A stretch of 50,390 nucleotides of DNA from assembly GCF_000757485.1 (NCBI RefSeq), contig NZ_JPYO01000005.1, positions 1 through 50,390 on the forward strand. The letters run 5' to 3'. A program made the position numbers and the translations under genes. Every line of letters starts with the position of its first letter. The stretch's first letter is position 1. Of this stretch, positions 34,628 through 43,446 are shown piece after piece. The DNA comes from Achromobacter sp. RTa. GTDB taxonomy: Bacteria > Pseudomonadota > Gammaproteobacteria > Burkholderiales > Burkholderiaceae_B. The notes under the pieces were generated by a model. It ran no database searches and was not told the DNA's origin. It saw only the letters and a list, made by a program, of their open reading frames with translations.

Positions 34628-34685
34628 CGGTTCATTCTAGGCAAGAGGGGGCGGGGATCCGCGAGTACTGGCGCTGCATGCATGG

Positions 34686-34940
34686 TTATGGGATCGGTTC
34701 TCTCATGACCAGCACGGAAATCGTGCGGTCCTTCCAGAAAACCTGGTGGATGCGGGGCGCGAGGGCGCGCAGCGCCGCGGCGCTGCAATCATTGAACGTC
34801 AACAGGACGGCGGGCCGTTCCCAGGCGCTGGGAACGCGTCGGATGTGGTCGAACGGAGGAAAGCCGTACTTCAGGAGAAAAGTCCTGATGTCTTCGTCGG
34901 AGGTGCTTTCCTCTACATGATTGATCAGTAGCTCAGCCAA
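34686..34940 (-). CDS. Small RRM-like protein next to PPK2
   Basis: An 84-aa protein with a beta-alpha-beta-beta-alpha-beta pattern like an RNA-recognition motif: ELLINHVEESTSDEDIRTFL, then AVLLTFNDCSAAALRALAPR and KDRTISVLVMRE. The aromatic RNP residues of classical RRMs are not clear, so RNA binding is a guess. There is no ATG near the domain start. TTG at 34940 is chosen because AAGGAG lies 8 nt upstream and homology-like sequence begins there. It follows ppk2 by 41 bp on the same strand and is probably co-transcribed. Confidence 0.7.
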   Translation of the reverse strand: MAELLINHVEESTSDEDIRTFLLKYGFPPFDHIRRVPSAWERPAVLLTFNDCSAAALRALAPRIHQVFWKDRTISVLVMREPIP

Positions 34941-34981
34941 GATGGTATCTCCTTGGTGTGCGGCCAGGCAGCGCGGCTCCC

Positions 34982-35824
34982 TCAGAACACCTCGGGAACG
35001 CGCCGCGGCTGGCGGGTGGGCTCGTGGTAATCCCCGGGCTTCTGCCGCTTCGGCAGCTTGACCTTGGCACGGGGCAGGGCCTCGTAGGGGATGCTTGCGA
35101 GCAGATGGCTGATGATGTTCAGCCGCACCCGCTTCTTGTCGTTGGACTGCGCAACGAACCACGGCGACATGTCGGTGTCGGATGCCAGGAACATATCGTC
35201 GCGCGCGCGGGAATAGTCGTACCAGCGGCTGTACGAATCCAGGTCCAGCCTGGAGAGCTTCCAGATCTTGCGCTCGTCGTTGATGCGGGCCTGCAGCCTG
35301 CGCGTCTGTTCCTCCTCGCTGACCTCCAGCCAGTATTTCAGCAGGAGCACGCCGGAACCGATGATGGCGCGTTCGACCAGCGGAACGGCCCTGAGGAAGA
35401 CCTTGACTTCTTCCTTAGAGCAGAAACCCATCACGCGCTCGACCCCGGCGCGGTTGTACCAGCTGCGGTCGAAGATCACGATCTCGCCGGCCGCGGGCAG
35501 GTGCGGAAGGTAGCGCTGCATGTACATTTGCGTCTTCTCGCGGTCGGAAGGCGCGGGCAGGGCGATCACCCGGAATACGCGCGGGCTTACGCGCTCCGTG
35601 ATCGCCTTGATCGTTCCGCCTTTGCCCGCCCCGTCGCGGCCTTCGAACAGGATGCAGACTTTGGCGCCTGTCCTCACCACCCATTCCTGCAGCTTGACCA
35701 GTTCGATGTGCAGGCGCGCGAGCTCCTTTTCGTAGGCTTTTGCCGATAGCTTGGCCGTGGCCGGCGCGGGCTGTTCGTCCTGTCCTGCCGCCTTCTGTTC
35801 TGATGCCTTCTTGCGAGCGTTCAT
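34982..35824 (-). CDS. ppk2: Polyphosphate kinase 2 (PPK2 family)
   Basis: Transfers phosphate between polyphosphate and nucleotides; cytoplasmic. It is 280 aa. Walker A is GRDGAGKGG at 62-70, Walker B with the lid start is VIFDRSWYNRAGVERVMGFC, and the DDMFLASDTDMSPWFVAQSN block near residue 210 is typical of PPK2. A basic/Ala-rich N-terminal 30 residues precede the domain. The ATG at 35824 (MNARKKASEQK) is chosen; the frame is open further up, but without homology. It is likely the first gene of an operon with the RRM-like gene. Class I (GDP/ADP) assignment would need comparison of the lid. Confidence 0.92.
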   Translation of the reverse strand: MNARKKASEQKAAGQDEQPAPATAKLSAKAYEKELARLHIELVKLQEWVVRTGAKVCILFEGRDGAGKGGTIKAITERVSPRVFRVIALPAPSDREKTQMYMQRYLPHLPAAGEIVIFDRSWYNRAGVERVMGFCSKEEVKVFLRAVPLVERAIIGSGVLLLKYWLEVSEEEQTRRLQARINDERKIWKLSRLDLDSYSRWYDYSRARDDMFLASDTDMSPWFVAQSNDKKRVRLNIISHLLASIPYEALPRAKVKLPKRQKPGDYHEPTRQPRRVPEVF

Positions 35825-36227
35825 GATGGCACTCCGGAGAGCACTGCGGGGAACCTGCAAATCGTGGCGCGATTTTGACTTTAGCGCCAACTGCGAGGCT
35901 TTGTACATGGGCTGAAACGGGGAGCGGACATGCTGCCAGGGCCTGCGGCGGCGTCATGCTTTCCGTTCGATCCGTTCTCGTCCTCCCCCTCTGGCGAGAA
36001 GCAAGAAAGGCCAATAGAATCATCTGGCACGTTGAAATCCCGTCATGCAACCTGGCATTCAGTCAAGGAGAACAGGCCTCTTTCGATTTCGACCGCCCGG
36101 CATGCGCGGCCGGCAGAAGTGCCGGACGGCCGCGGCCCGGGTCCCCAGGCGTTCGCGCGGTGTGACCGGCTTGTCCGGGCCGCGGCCGGCGCCGTTGCGG
36201 TTAGGCTCTAGACCGACCGGATACCCG
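35825..36227. other. 403-bp divergent intergenic region, ppk2 / efflux operon
   Basis: No gene seen. It must hold the promoters of ppk2 (minus) and of the efflux operon (plus). AATCG...CGATT at 35861-35875 is a short dyad. A frame open from 36045 reaches the efflux gene, but it is Arg/Pro-rich and looks non-coding. Confidence 0.5.
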
Positions 36228-37772
36228 ATGTCGCTGCAGACTTGTTCGAATCGGCTGCTGCTGATCGGCGCACTCTGCCTCAGCGGTTGCGTGCAACTCG
36301 GGCCAGACTTCGAGCCCCAGCGCGAAGCCTGGACGCGGGGCTGGAATACGCCGGCGCTCCAGCAGGCCAGCCGGGAAGGCCAGCAGCCGGACGCCCGGCA
36401 GTGGTGGCGGATATTCGACGATCCCGTCCTCGAATATCTGGTCGCCCAGGCGGACGCCGACAACGCGGGCCTGAGGATAGCCGGCCTGCGCATCATGGAG
36501 GCCCGCGCCCAGCTCGGCATCGCCCGCAGCGGCCGCTATCCGCAGGTGCAGGTGCTTGGCGCCGACACGCTGTACACGCGCCGGTCCTCGCGTTCAGCCG
36601 AAGGCAATCCCCGCCCCAGCAGCTTCTGGCAGTACAGCGCGGGATTCGACATCGGCTGGGAGCTGGACTTCTGGGGGCGGTTCAGCCGCGCCATAGAGTC
36701 CGCGGACGCAGCGTATTTCGAGGCGCAGGCCAATCGTGAAGATGTACTGGTGCTGCTGCACGCCCAGGTGGCCGACAGTTATTTCACGCTGCGCACCGCC
36801 GAGGCGCGGCTGCGGATCGCCCGCGGCAACGCCGCCATCCAGAAACGCAGCTACGAGATCACGCAGCGGCTGTACGCCAGCGGCGAAAGCGACGAACTGG
36901 ACCTGCAGCAGGCCAAGACGCAGTACCTGGCCACGCTGGGCTCGATACCCGAATTCGAAAGCCAGATCATGCGGGCGCGCAACGCGCTGGCGGTGCTGGT
37001 CGGGCGCGCGCCCGGCCCCATCCCGCAATTGGCCGAGAAAGAGGCCGTCGTTCCCCTGGTCGATCGCGCCGTATTGCAGGACGTTCCCGCCAATCTGTTA
37101 TTGCGCCGCCCCGACATCCGGGCGGCGGAACTGCGCATCGCCGCGCAGTCGGCGCAGGTCGGCGTGGCGCAAGCGGACCTATACCCTGCGCTGACCTTGC
37201 TGGGAAGCATCGTCTGGTCCGCTACGTCGCTGGCGGGCACCTCGGGCGGCATGGCCCTGCTGGCCGGACCCGCCCTCAGCTGGAACGTGTTCGACCACGG
37301 CCGGCTGCAGAACAATGTGCGCGTCCAGGATGCGCGCCTGCAACAGCTGATCGTCGCCTATCAGGATGAGGTGCGGCAAGCGGCGCGCGAGGCGGACGAC
37401 GCGGCCAGCGGCCTGATCAAGGCGCTGGAACGAGACGGCATCCTGCGGGATTCCGCGCAGGCCGCGGAGCGGTCGTTGGCGCTGGCCAACGCGCTCTATC
37501 GCGAAGGCTATTCGGACTTCCAGCGCGTACTGGACGCCCAGCGCGCGCTGGCTTCCCAGCAGGATGCCTACGTCGCGAACCGCGGCGCGGCGGTGGGCGA
37601 CCTGATCGCCTTGTACAAGGCGCTGGGCGGCGGCTGGCAGAGCGCCGAGCCGGTGCTCGACGCGGCTACCCGGGAGCAGATGCAGCGGCGCACCGATTGG
37701 GGCGATCTGTTGTCCGAGCCGGTGGATCCTTCCGCTTCGCCACTCGCACAAAAGGTGCGATCCGATGAGTAA
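36228..37772 (+). CDS. Outer-membrane efflux lipoprotein (OprM/NodT family)
   Basis: A 514-aa TolC-like channel. A lipoprotein signal (MSLQTCSNRLLLIGALCLSG, then Cys) gives a lipidated outer-membrane protein. Two repeated OEP domains follow: AQADADNAGLRIAGLRIMEA in the first and EADDAASGLIKALERDG in the second, with LRRPDIRAAELRIAAQSAQV between them, the standard NodT/OprM linker. The start at 36228 is set by the signal peptide; the ribosome-binding site is weak. It overlaps the HlyD gene by 8 bp. The channel comes first in the operon, with adaptor and inner-membrane component following. Confidence 0.92.
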   Translation: MSLQTCSNRLLLIGALCLSGCVQLGPDFEPQREAWTRGWNTPALQQASREGQQPDARQWWRIFDDPVLEYLVAQADADNAGLRIAGLRIMEARAQLGIARSGRYPQVQVLGADTLYTRRSSRSAEGNPRPSSFWQYSAGFDIGWELDFWGRFSRAIESADAAYFEAQANREDVLVLLHAQVADSYFTLRTAEARLRIARGNAAIQKRSYEITQRLYASGESDELDLQQAKTQYLATLGSIPEFESQIMRARNALAVLVGRAPGPIPQLAEKEAVVPLVDRAVLQDVPANLLLRRPDIRAAELRIAAQSAQVGVAQADLYPALTLLGSIVWSATSLAGTSGGMALLAGPALSWNVFDHGRLQNNVRVQDARLQQLIVAYQDEVRQAAREADDAASGLIKALERDGILRDSAQAAERSLALANALYREGYSDFQRVLDAQRALASQQDAYVANRGAAVGDLIALYKALGGGWQSAEPVLDAATREQMQRRTDWGDLLSEPVDPSASPLAQKVRSDE

Positions 37773-38880
37773 GCCCGCGTCTCCCGCAACGGCTCCGGCG
37801 CAGCCCGGTCCGGACCCTGCCAGAAAGGGTGTCGGGTGGGTCGCGCTGCTCATCGTGCTGAGCCTGGGCTGGTATCTGCTGGCCGACCGCTATACCCCGT
37901 ACACCCAGCAGGCGCGGGTCGATGCCTTCGTCATTCCGGTGGCGTCGGAGGTGTCGGGGCGCGTCACCAAGGTCTACGTCCACAACAACCAGGACGTGCA
38001 GGCCGGCGCGGCGCTGTTCGACGTAGATCCGGAACACTACCGGATCGCCGTCGACCGCGCCCGCGCGGATCTGGAATCCATGCGCAGGCAGATCGGCGCG
38101 AGCACGGCGGGCATCGATTCGGCCCAGGCCTCGTTGCGCGCCGCCCAGGCCAACGAACTGAAGGCGCGGCAGGACAGCAGCCGGTTGGAGCGCTTGTACC
38201 GCGAAGACCGCGGCACGGTCTCGTTGCGGCGCCTGGAAATCGCCCGGGCCAGCCTGGAACAGGCGGTCAGCCAGGTCGCCGCCGCGCGCGCCGAAGTGCA
38301 GCGGGCCCGCGAGCAGGAAGGCGGCAGCGACGAGGACAACGCCAAGCTGCGCAGCGCCGCCGCCGCCGTGGAGAAGGCCGAACTGGACCTGGCCAACACG
38401 CAGGTGCGCGCGCGTTCGGCCGGGCTGGTCACTGACCTGCGCACCGATGCCGGACAGTTCGCCGCCGCCGGCAATCCGGTCATGACGCTGATCTCCATCC
38501 ACGACGTCTGGATAAGCGCGGAGATGACGGAGAACAATCTGGGCCACATCGAGCCGGGCACGCCAGTGGGCATCATCCTGGACGCGCTGCCGGGGCGGAT
38601 CTTCGAGGGCCGCGTGCGCAGCGTCGGGTATGGCGTCAATGTGGGGCCGGGCACGCCGCCCGGCAGCTTGCCGACGGTGCAGAACAGCCGCGACTGGCTC
38701 CGCCCCGCCCAGCGCTTCCCGGTCATCGTCGAGTTCGACCGGGACGATCTGCCCAGCCTGCGCGACGTGCGCGTGGGCGGCCAGGCGGAGGTCATGGCGT
38801 TTCCTCGCCCCGGCAATCCGCTCAATCCGCTCGGGCGCGCATACCTGCGTTTCATGAGCTGGCTTTCCTATGCCTATTGA
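37765..38880 (+). CDS. HlyD/EmrA-family membrane fusion protein
   Basis: A 371-aa periplasmic adaptor anchored by one N-terminal helix (GWVALLIVLSLGWYLLADRY). The biotinyl-lipoyl halves are VASEVSGRVTKVYVHNNQDV and VRARSAGLVTDLRTDAGQFA, flanking a long coiled coil (about residues 90-215, rich in Ala, Arg, Glu and Leu). A beta-barrel follows (VWISAEMTENNLGHIEPGTP). The pattern is that of EmrA/AaeA adaptors, which pair with MFS or FUSC-like pumps. It overlaps the genes on both sides (8 and 11 bp), so the operon is tightly coupled. Confidence 0.92.
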   Translation: MSKPASPATAPAQPGPDPARKGVGWVALLIVLSLGWYLLADRYTPYTQQARVDAFVIPVASEVSGRVTKVYVHNNQDVQAGAALFDVDPEHYRIAVDRARADLESMRRQIGASTAGIDSAQASLRAAQANELKARQDSSRLERLYREDRGTVSLRRLEIARASLEQAVSQVAAARAEVQRAREQEGGSDEDNAKLRSAAAAVEKAELDLANTQVRARSAGLVTDLRTDAGQFAAAGNPVMTLISIHDVWISAEMTENNLGHIEPGTPVGIILDALPGRIFEGRVRSVGYGVNVGPGTPPGSLPTVQNSRDWLRPAQRFPVIVEFDRDDLPSLRDVRVGGQAEVMAFPRPGNPLNPLGRAYLRFMSWLSYAY

Positions 38881-39937
38881 CGCCATGCCAGCCCATCCCG
38901 ATCCCCGCGGCCCGCGCGCCCTGCGCCTGGGCGTCGGCACGGCGCTCTGCCTGGCGCTAGGCTTCGGCCTGGACCTGCCCATACCCATGGTTGCGCCCGT
39001 CCTGGGCGTATTCCTGCTTGCGTCCATGAACCGCCCCTTGTCCCCCAAGCTCGGACTTGGCCTGATCCTCGTGGTCATGTTCACCACGGCGACCGGCCTG
39101 CTGCTCAGCCCCTTGCTGCGCTACTACCCGCTGGCCGGCGTACTGCTCATCGGCCTCTGCCTGTTCCTCGCGTTTCGCGCAGGCCTGCGCGGCGGCAACA
39201 GCCTGGTCTCCCTTTTCCTTGTAATCGGCCTGACCATCATCTCCGCGGCCGGCACCGTCGATTTCCGGCTGGCGGCCCTGGCGGTAGAGGCGCTGGCCAA
39301 GGGGCTGCTGGCCGCCGTTGCCGTCCTGGGGGTGTGCCACTGGCTGTTCCCCGAACCCGCCGACGCGGCGGCGCCGCCGCCAACCCCCATCGCGTCCGCG
39401 CCCGAGGCCGCCAGGATGGCTTTGCGCGCCGCCCTGGTCGTCATGCCCGCCTTCCTCCTGGCGCTGACCGATCCGCTGGGCTACATGCCCATCATCCTGA
39501 AATCGGTCAGCCTGGGGCGGCAGAGCTGTGTCACGGCGGCGCATGGCGCGGCGCGCGAACTGCTAGGCTCCACGCTGCTTGGCGGAGCGCTGGCCGTGGT
39601 GTTCTGGTGCGCCCTCAGCCTGTACGTGAGCTTGTGGATGTTCTTCCTGTGGATGCTGCTGTTCGCCCTGCTGGCCGCCCGCAAGCTGTACCGGCTCAGC
39701 CCCACCCGGCACCCGCCCAGCTTCTGGGTGAACACGCTGGTGACGCTCGTCATCCTGCTTGGCCAATCGGTGCAGGACAGCGCCGCGGGCAAGGACGTCT
39801 ATACCGCTTTCGCCGTGCGCATGGGACTGTTCATCGCCGTCACGCTTTATGCCTGTTTGATGCTGCAGCTGTTCGAACCGTGGCGCCGCGCGCCGCGCCC
39901 GCCGGAGCCGTCCGCTCCGGTTCCTTCAGACGCCTGA
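38870..39937 (+). CDS. DUF2955 (FUSC/AaeB-like) inner-membrane efflux component
   Basis: A 355-aa membrane protein with two blocks of helices (about residues 20-165 and 185-340) separated by a Pro/Ala-rich loop (EPADAAAPPPTPIASAPEAA). Repeats such as LDLPIPMVAPVLGVFLLASM and PLGYMPIILKSVSLGRQS match DUF2955, a relative of the aromatic-acid exporter family that pairs with HlyD-like adaptors. The ATG at 38870 overlaps the hlyD stop; ATG 38885 (MPAHPDPRGPRA) is an alternative. Probable exporter of aromatic or organic acids together with the preceding two proteins. Confidence 0.88.
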   Translation: MPIDAMPAHPDPRGPRALRLGVGTALCLALGFGLDLPIPMVAPVLGVFLLASMNRPLSPKLGLGLILVVMFTTATGLLLSPLLRYYPLAGVLLIGLCLFLAFRAGLRGGNSLVSLFLVIGLTIISAAGTVDFRLAALAVEALAKGLLAAVAVLGVCHWLFPEPADAAAPPPTPIASAPEAARMALRAALVVMPAFLLALTDPLGYMPIILKSVSLGRQSCVTAAHGAARELLGSTLLGGALAVVFWCALSLYVSLWMFFLWMLLFALLAARKLYRLSPTRHPPSFWVNTLVTLVILLGQSVQDSAAGKDVYTAFAVRMGLFIAVTLYACLMLQLFEPWRRAPRPPEPSAPVPSDA

Positions 39938-39950
39938 AAAGGAGTCCGCC

Positions 39951-40448
39951 ATGTCATCGCCAGACAATACGCCCCAGCCCGCTCCCTCCATGGGATGGCG
40001 CTTCAAATGCGGCATAGGGCTTTTCATCCTGGCCTTTGCGCTATGGTTCCTCATTCCCATCGCGGCCGCGCTCGACGTGCCGGGCTCCCGCATCGCAGCG
40101 CTGACCGGCACCATCTTCATAGCCAACAAGGTACTGCTGTTGAGCTGCGTCGCCGTCATGGGCAAGGAAGGCTTCCAGCAGCTCAAGGCCATCGTCTTCG
40201 GGCATGCGAAGCGGCTGGCGCCCGTGCAGAAGGTCGGGCCCGTCCGCCACGCCATCGGGCTGGTCATGTTCTTCATCCCCATCCTGACCTCGATGCTGGA
40301 ACCCTATGTCGACGAACTCTGGCCCGGCCTCAGGCCCGACATGTGGCAGCTGCAGGTGCTGGGAGACATCATGCTGATCGCCAGCTTCTTCGTGCTGGGC
40401 GGCGACTTCTGGAGCAAGCTCAGGGGGCTGTTCGTGCGTTCCGTGTAG
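39951..40448 (+). CDS. Transporter-suffix-domain membrane protein
   Basis: A 165-aa protein with four predicted helices: IGLFILAFALWFLIPIAAAL, IAALTGTIFIANKVLLLSCV, AIGLVMFFIPILTSMLEPYV and LQVLGDIMLIASFFVLGGDF. It has the look of proteins annotated as transporter suffix domain, which occur as tails of or next to transporters. An AAAAGGAG ribosome-binding site lies before it, 13 bp after the DUF2955 stop, so it belongs to the efflux operon. Function unknown. Confidence 0.82.
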   Translation: MSSPDNTPQPAPSMGWRFKCGIGLFILAFALWFLIPIAAALDVPGSRIAALTGTIFIANKVLLLSCVAVMGKEGFQQLKAIVFGHAKRLAPVQKVGPVRHAIGLVMFFIPILTSMLEPYVDELWPGLRPDMWQLQVLGDIMLIASFFVLGGDFWSKLRGLFVRSV

Positions 40449-40563
40449 CGGTTCGCGCCGCGCTAGGCATGCGGCCGGATGTGCTTCGGGACCAAATCCA
40501 GCATGCACGCGATCTGCGGACCGTTCGCAAGCAGCCGAGCAACTCCCCTCCCGATAAAAAGAG

Positions 40564-40602
40564 TTGACACGATTTATGCTCAACACTAGCATAAATCGTG
40601 TC
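40564..40602 (+). promoter_or_regulatory. nadA promoter inside a perfect 15-bp palindrome
   Basis: TTGACA at 40564-40569, a 17-bp spacer and TAGCAT at 40587-40592 form a sigma-70 promoter. The palindrome GACACGATTTATGCT (40566-40580) / 40588-40602, with a 7-nt loop, covers both elements. A T-run follows at 40604-40610. A repressor on this palindrome would block RNA polymerase; transcription would start near 40599. NadQ- or NrtR-type control is plausible but not proven by the sequence. Confidence 0.75.
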
Positions 40603-40616
40603 CTTTTTTTGATCTA

Positions 40617-40640
40617 TAAATACTCATACTGAGCATAAAT
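40617..40640. promoter_or_regulatory. Second operator-like site before nadA
   Basis: TACTCA (40621-40626) and TGAGCA (40630-40635) form an imperfect dyad, extended by the TAAAT on the right. The right half, TTTATGCTCA on the minus strand (40639-40630), is identical over 10 bp to 40573-40582 of the promoter palindrome. It lies in the leader, 13 bp before the nadA start codon. Confidence 0.6.
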
Positions 40641-40652
40641 ACGGAGACAGCC

Positions 40653-41792
40653 ATGGAAACGCTCATTCCCAGGCCCATCGAGTTCGACCTGCCTGCCGAG
40701 GCAGGCTGCCCCAGCATCGTCGGCCACGCCTGGGCCCGCGTGCCCGTGCCGCTGCCGGCGGCGGAAAGCGCGGCCGCCGTGGCGCGCATTCGCGGGCTGC
40801 TGGAACGCGAGGGCGCCGTGCTGGTGGCCCACTACTACGTGGACGCGGCATTGCAGGAACTGGCCGAGCAGACCGGCGGCTGCGTCGGAGACTCCCTGGA
40901 AATGGCGCGCTTCGGAAGGGACCACCCGGCGCGCACGCTGGCGGTGGCGGGCGTGCGCTTCATGGGGGAAACGGCCAAGATCCTGAGCCCGGGCAAGCGC
41001 ATCCTGATGCCGGACCTGGACGCCACCTGTTCGCTGGACCTGGGATGCCCGGCCGACGAGTTCGCCGCGTGGTGCGATGCCCATCCCGACCGCACTGTGG
41101 TGGTCTACGCCAATACCAGCGCGGCCGTGAAGGCGAGGGCGGACTGGGTCGTCACCTCATCCATCGCGCTGGACGTGATCGCCGAGCTGCATGCGCGCGG
41201 AGAAAAGATCCTGTGGGCGCCGGACCGGCACCTTGGCGGCTACATCCAGGGCCAGACCGGCGCCGACATGCTGCTGTGGCAAGGGTCCTGCGTCGTGCAC
41301 GACGAATTCAAGGGCACGGAGCTGGAGCTGCTGCGCGCCGAGCACCCGCAAGCCAGGGTGCTTGCCCATCCCGAATCGCCCGCCGCCGTGCTGGCGCAGG
41401 CGGACGTGGTCGGCTCGACCACCCAGCTGATCGACGCCGCGCGCAAGCTGGATACCGCCGTCCTGATCGTGGCGACGGACCAGGGCATCCTGCACAAGAT
41501 GCGGGCGCAGGCGCCCGGCAAGACATTCCTGGCCGCGCCCACGGCGGGCGACAGCGCCACCTGCAAAAGCTGCGCCCACTGCCCCTGGATGGCCATGAAC
41601 GCCTTGTCCAATCTGGCGGATACGCTGGACGGCGGCCGCAACGAAATCATCCTGGACCCCGCGTTAGGCCTGCGCGCCAAGACCCCGATCGACCGCATGC
41701 TGGATTTCGCCGAGCGGCGCAAGCGCCGCGTGCAGGCAAGCGGAGACATGGCCCACGACACCGCGCTGTTCGCGCGGGTCGGCCCGGCGTAG
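40653..41792 (+). CDS. nadA: Quinolinate synthase
   Basis: Condenses iminoaspartate with dihydroxyacetone phosphate to quinolinate; a [4Fe-4S] enzyme of de novo NAD synthesis. It is 379 aa. [20 protein letters not shown] near residue 55 and DSLEMARFG open the first domain. Cluster cysteines lie in [15 protein letters not shown] (about residue 127) and the C-terminal [13 protein letters not shown] (about residue 306). The start at 40653 follows GGAGA by 7 bp. It is followed 34 bp later by nadB. nadC does not follow nadB in the window. Confidence 0.96.
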   Translation: METLIPRPIEFDLPAEAGCPSIVGHAWARVPVPLPAAESAAAVARIRGLLEREGAVLVAHYYVDAALQELAEQTGGCVGDSLEMARFGRDHPARTLAVAGVRFMGETAKILSPGKRILMPDLDATCSLDLGCPADEFAAWCDAHPDRTVVVYANTSAAVKARADWVVTSSIALDVIAELHARGEKILWAPDRHLGGYIQGQTGADMLLWQGSCVVHDEFKGTELELLRAEHPQARVLAHPESPAAVLAQADVVGSTTQLIDAARKLDTAVLIVATDQGILHKMRAQAPGKTFLAAPTAGDSATCKSCAHCPWMAMNALSNLADTLDGGRNEIILDPALGLRAKTPIDRMLDFAERRKRRVQASGDMAHDTALFARVGPA

Positions 41793-41826
41793 CGCGCCGC
41801 ACTCATTCTGACCGGAGAGCCGGCGC

Positions 41827-43446
41827 ATGGAATTCGACGTCATTATCATCGGAAGCGGATTGGCCGGCCTGGCCGCCGCGCTGGAACTGGCGCCCCGGCG
41901 GCGGGTCGCGCTGGTGTCCAAGGGCGGCCTGGCCGACAGCGCCAGCAACCGGGCCCAGGGCGGCATCGCCGCGCCGCTGGCCGAAGGCGACAGCGTGGAG
42001 GCGCACGTGCGCGACACGCTCGTCGCCGGCGCTGGCCTGTGCGATCAGGGCGCCACGCACGGCATCATCTCGCAGGCTTGCGGCGCCATCGCGTGGCTGC
42101 GGGAGCACGGCGTTGCGTTCACCGCGGACGGCCAGGGCCTGCATCTGACGCGCGAAGGCGGGCACGGACAGCGCCGCATCGCGCACGCCGCCGATGCGAC
42201 GGGCAGCGCCATCGTGGCCGCGCTGGGCGCCCGCGCGCGCGGGCAGGCCGGTATTACGCTGCTGGAGCACCATTGCGCCGTGGACCTGCTCCTGGCCGGC
42301 CCGCCGGGAACCGCGCAGGCCATTTGCCGCGGCGTACAGTTGCTGGATCTGCGCGGAGGCCGGGTGTTCGAGGCCGCCGCCGCCCACGTGGTGCTGGCCA
42401 GCGGCGGCGCCGGCCAGGTGTACGGGACGACGACCGCGCCGCCGGCCGCGACGGGCGACGGCATCGCCATGGCATGGCGCGCGGGATGCCGGATCGCGAA
42501 CATGGAATTCACGCAATTCCATCCCACCGGCCTGCATCATCCGCAGGCTGCGGGGTTCCTCATCTCGGAGGCGGTGCGCGGGGAGGGCGGCGTGCTGCGC
42601 CTGCCCGGCGGCGCCCGTTTCATGCCGGCGCACGACCCGCGCGCCGAGCTGGCGCCGCGGGATATCGTCGCCCGAGCCATCCAGACGGAAATGGCGCGCC
42701 ACGGCCTGGACTGCGTCCATCTGGATATCAGCCACCAGCCGCGGGATTTCCTGCTGGCGCACTTTCCCACCATTCATGCGCGATGTCTGGCGCTGGGCAT
42801 CGACATCGCGTCCATGCCCATTCCCGTCGCGCCGGCGGCGCACTACACCTGCGGCGGCGTGGTCGCGGACGTGGCGGGCCGAAGCGGCCTGGCGGGGCTG
42901 CATGTGATCGGAGAGGCGGCGTGCACCGGCCTGCACGGCGCGAACCGCCTGGCCAGCAACTCCCTGCTGGAATGCGTGGTGACGGGCAGGGCCGCGGCGC
43001 AGGACATCCTGCAACGTGCCGCAATGCCTCCGCGCGCCGCCGGAGCAGGGTGGGCCGCCGCCAGGACGGCCTCGCCGCCGTCCGCGGACCTGGCGCGCCT
43101 GCGGCAAGACCTGCGCCAGCTGATGAGCCGCGACGTCGGCGTCGTGCGCAGCGACGCCGCGCTGCGGCGCGCGGCAGCGTTCATCGGCCCGCTGCGCGCC
43201 GCCATGGAGGCGCGGCTGCTTCGCGAAGGGCCGAGCCTGGAATTGCTGGAACTGCGCAATCTGGCGCTGGTCGCCGACCTGATCGTCCAGGGCGCCAGCG
43301 CTCGCCGCGAAAGCCGCGGCGCGCATTTCAATAGCGACAGGCCGGAGTGGAGCGATGCGCGGGCGGGGCGCGTGATGCCGCCGCCTGCGCAGCCGGGCGG
43401 CGCATTGAGCGCCGCGGCCGTCAAGCCAGTGCCAGCGACTCCTTGA
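41827..43446 (+). CDS. nadB: L-aspartate oxidase
   Basis: FAD enzyme that oxidises L-aspartate to iminoaspartate, feeding NadA. It is 539 aa. The FAD motif is DVIIIGSGLAGLAAALELAP at the start, NRAQGGIAAPLAEGDSVEAH follows near residue 38, HPTGLHHPQAAGFLISEAVR is the succinate-dehydrogenase-like flavoprotein motif with the active-site region, and HYTCGGVVADVAGRSGLAGL with GEAACTGLHGANRLASNSLL completes the C-terminal FAD site. The stop at 43446 overlaps the end of the convergent dadA-like gene by 26 bp. Confidence 0.96.
   Translation: MEFDVIIIGSGLAGLAAALELAPRRRVALVSKGGLADSASNRAQGGIAAPLAEGDSVEAHVRDTLVAGAGLCDQGATHGIISQACGAIAWLREHGVAFTADGQGLHLTREGGHGQRRIAHAADATGSAIVAALGARARGQAGITLLEHHCAVDLLLAGPPGTAQAICRGVQLLDLRGGRVFEAAAAHVVLASGGAGQVYGTTTAPPAATGDGIAMAWRAGCRIANMEFTQFHPTGLHHPQAAGFLISEAVRGEGGVLRLPGGARFMPAHDPRAELAPRDIVARAIQTEMARHGLDCVHLDISHQPRDFLLAHFPTIHARCLALGIDIASMPIPVAPAAHYTCGGVVADVAGRSGLAGLHVIGEAACTGLHGANRLASNSLLECVVTGRAAAQDILQRAAMPPRAAGAGWAAARTASPPSADLARLRQDLRQLMSRDVGVVRSDAALRRAAAFIGPLRAAMEARLLREGPSLELLELRNLALVADLIVQGASARRESRGAHFNSDRPEWSDARAGRVMPPPAQPGGALSAAAVKPVPATP

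Noticed and set aside
34565..34680. yybP-ykoY manganese riboswitch before terC
   Set aside because: The conserved yybP-ykoY core could not be recognised; only the large GC hairpin is clear.
34678..34920. An 80-codon plus-strand frame opposite the RRM-like gene
   Set aside because: Low-complexity, no ribosome-binding site; the minus-strand frame has a good ribosome-binding site and a coherent fold pattern.
36045..36227. Upstream extension of the OprM-like gene
   Set aside because: The extension is Arg/Pro-rich and would bury the lipoprotein signal peptide that starts at 36228.
40566..40610. nadA palindrome as a plain terminator of the efflux operon
   Set aside because: It contains a consensus -35 and a spaced -10, and a half-site is repeated in the nadA leader. 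A promoter/operator reading explains more, though a secondary terminator role is not excluded.
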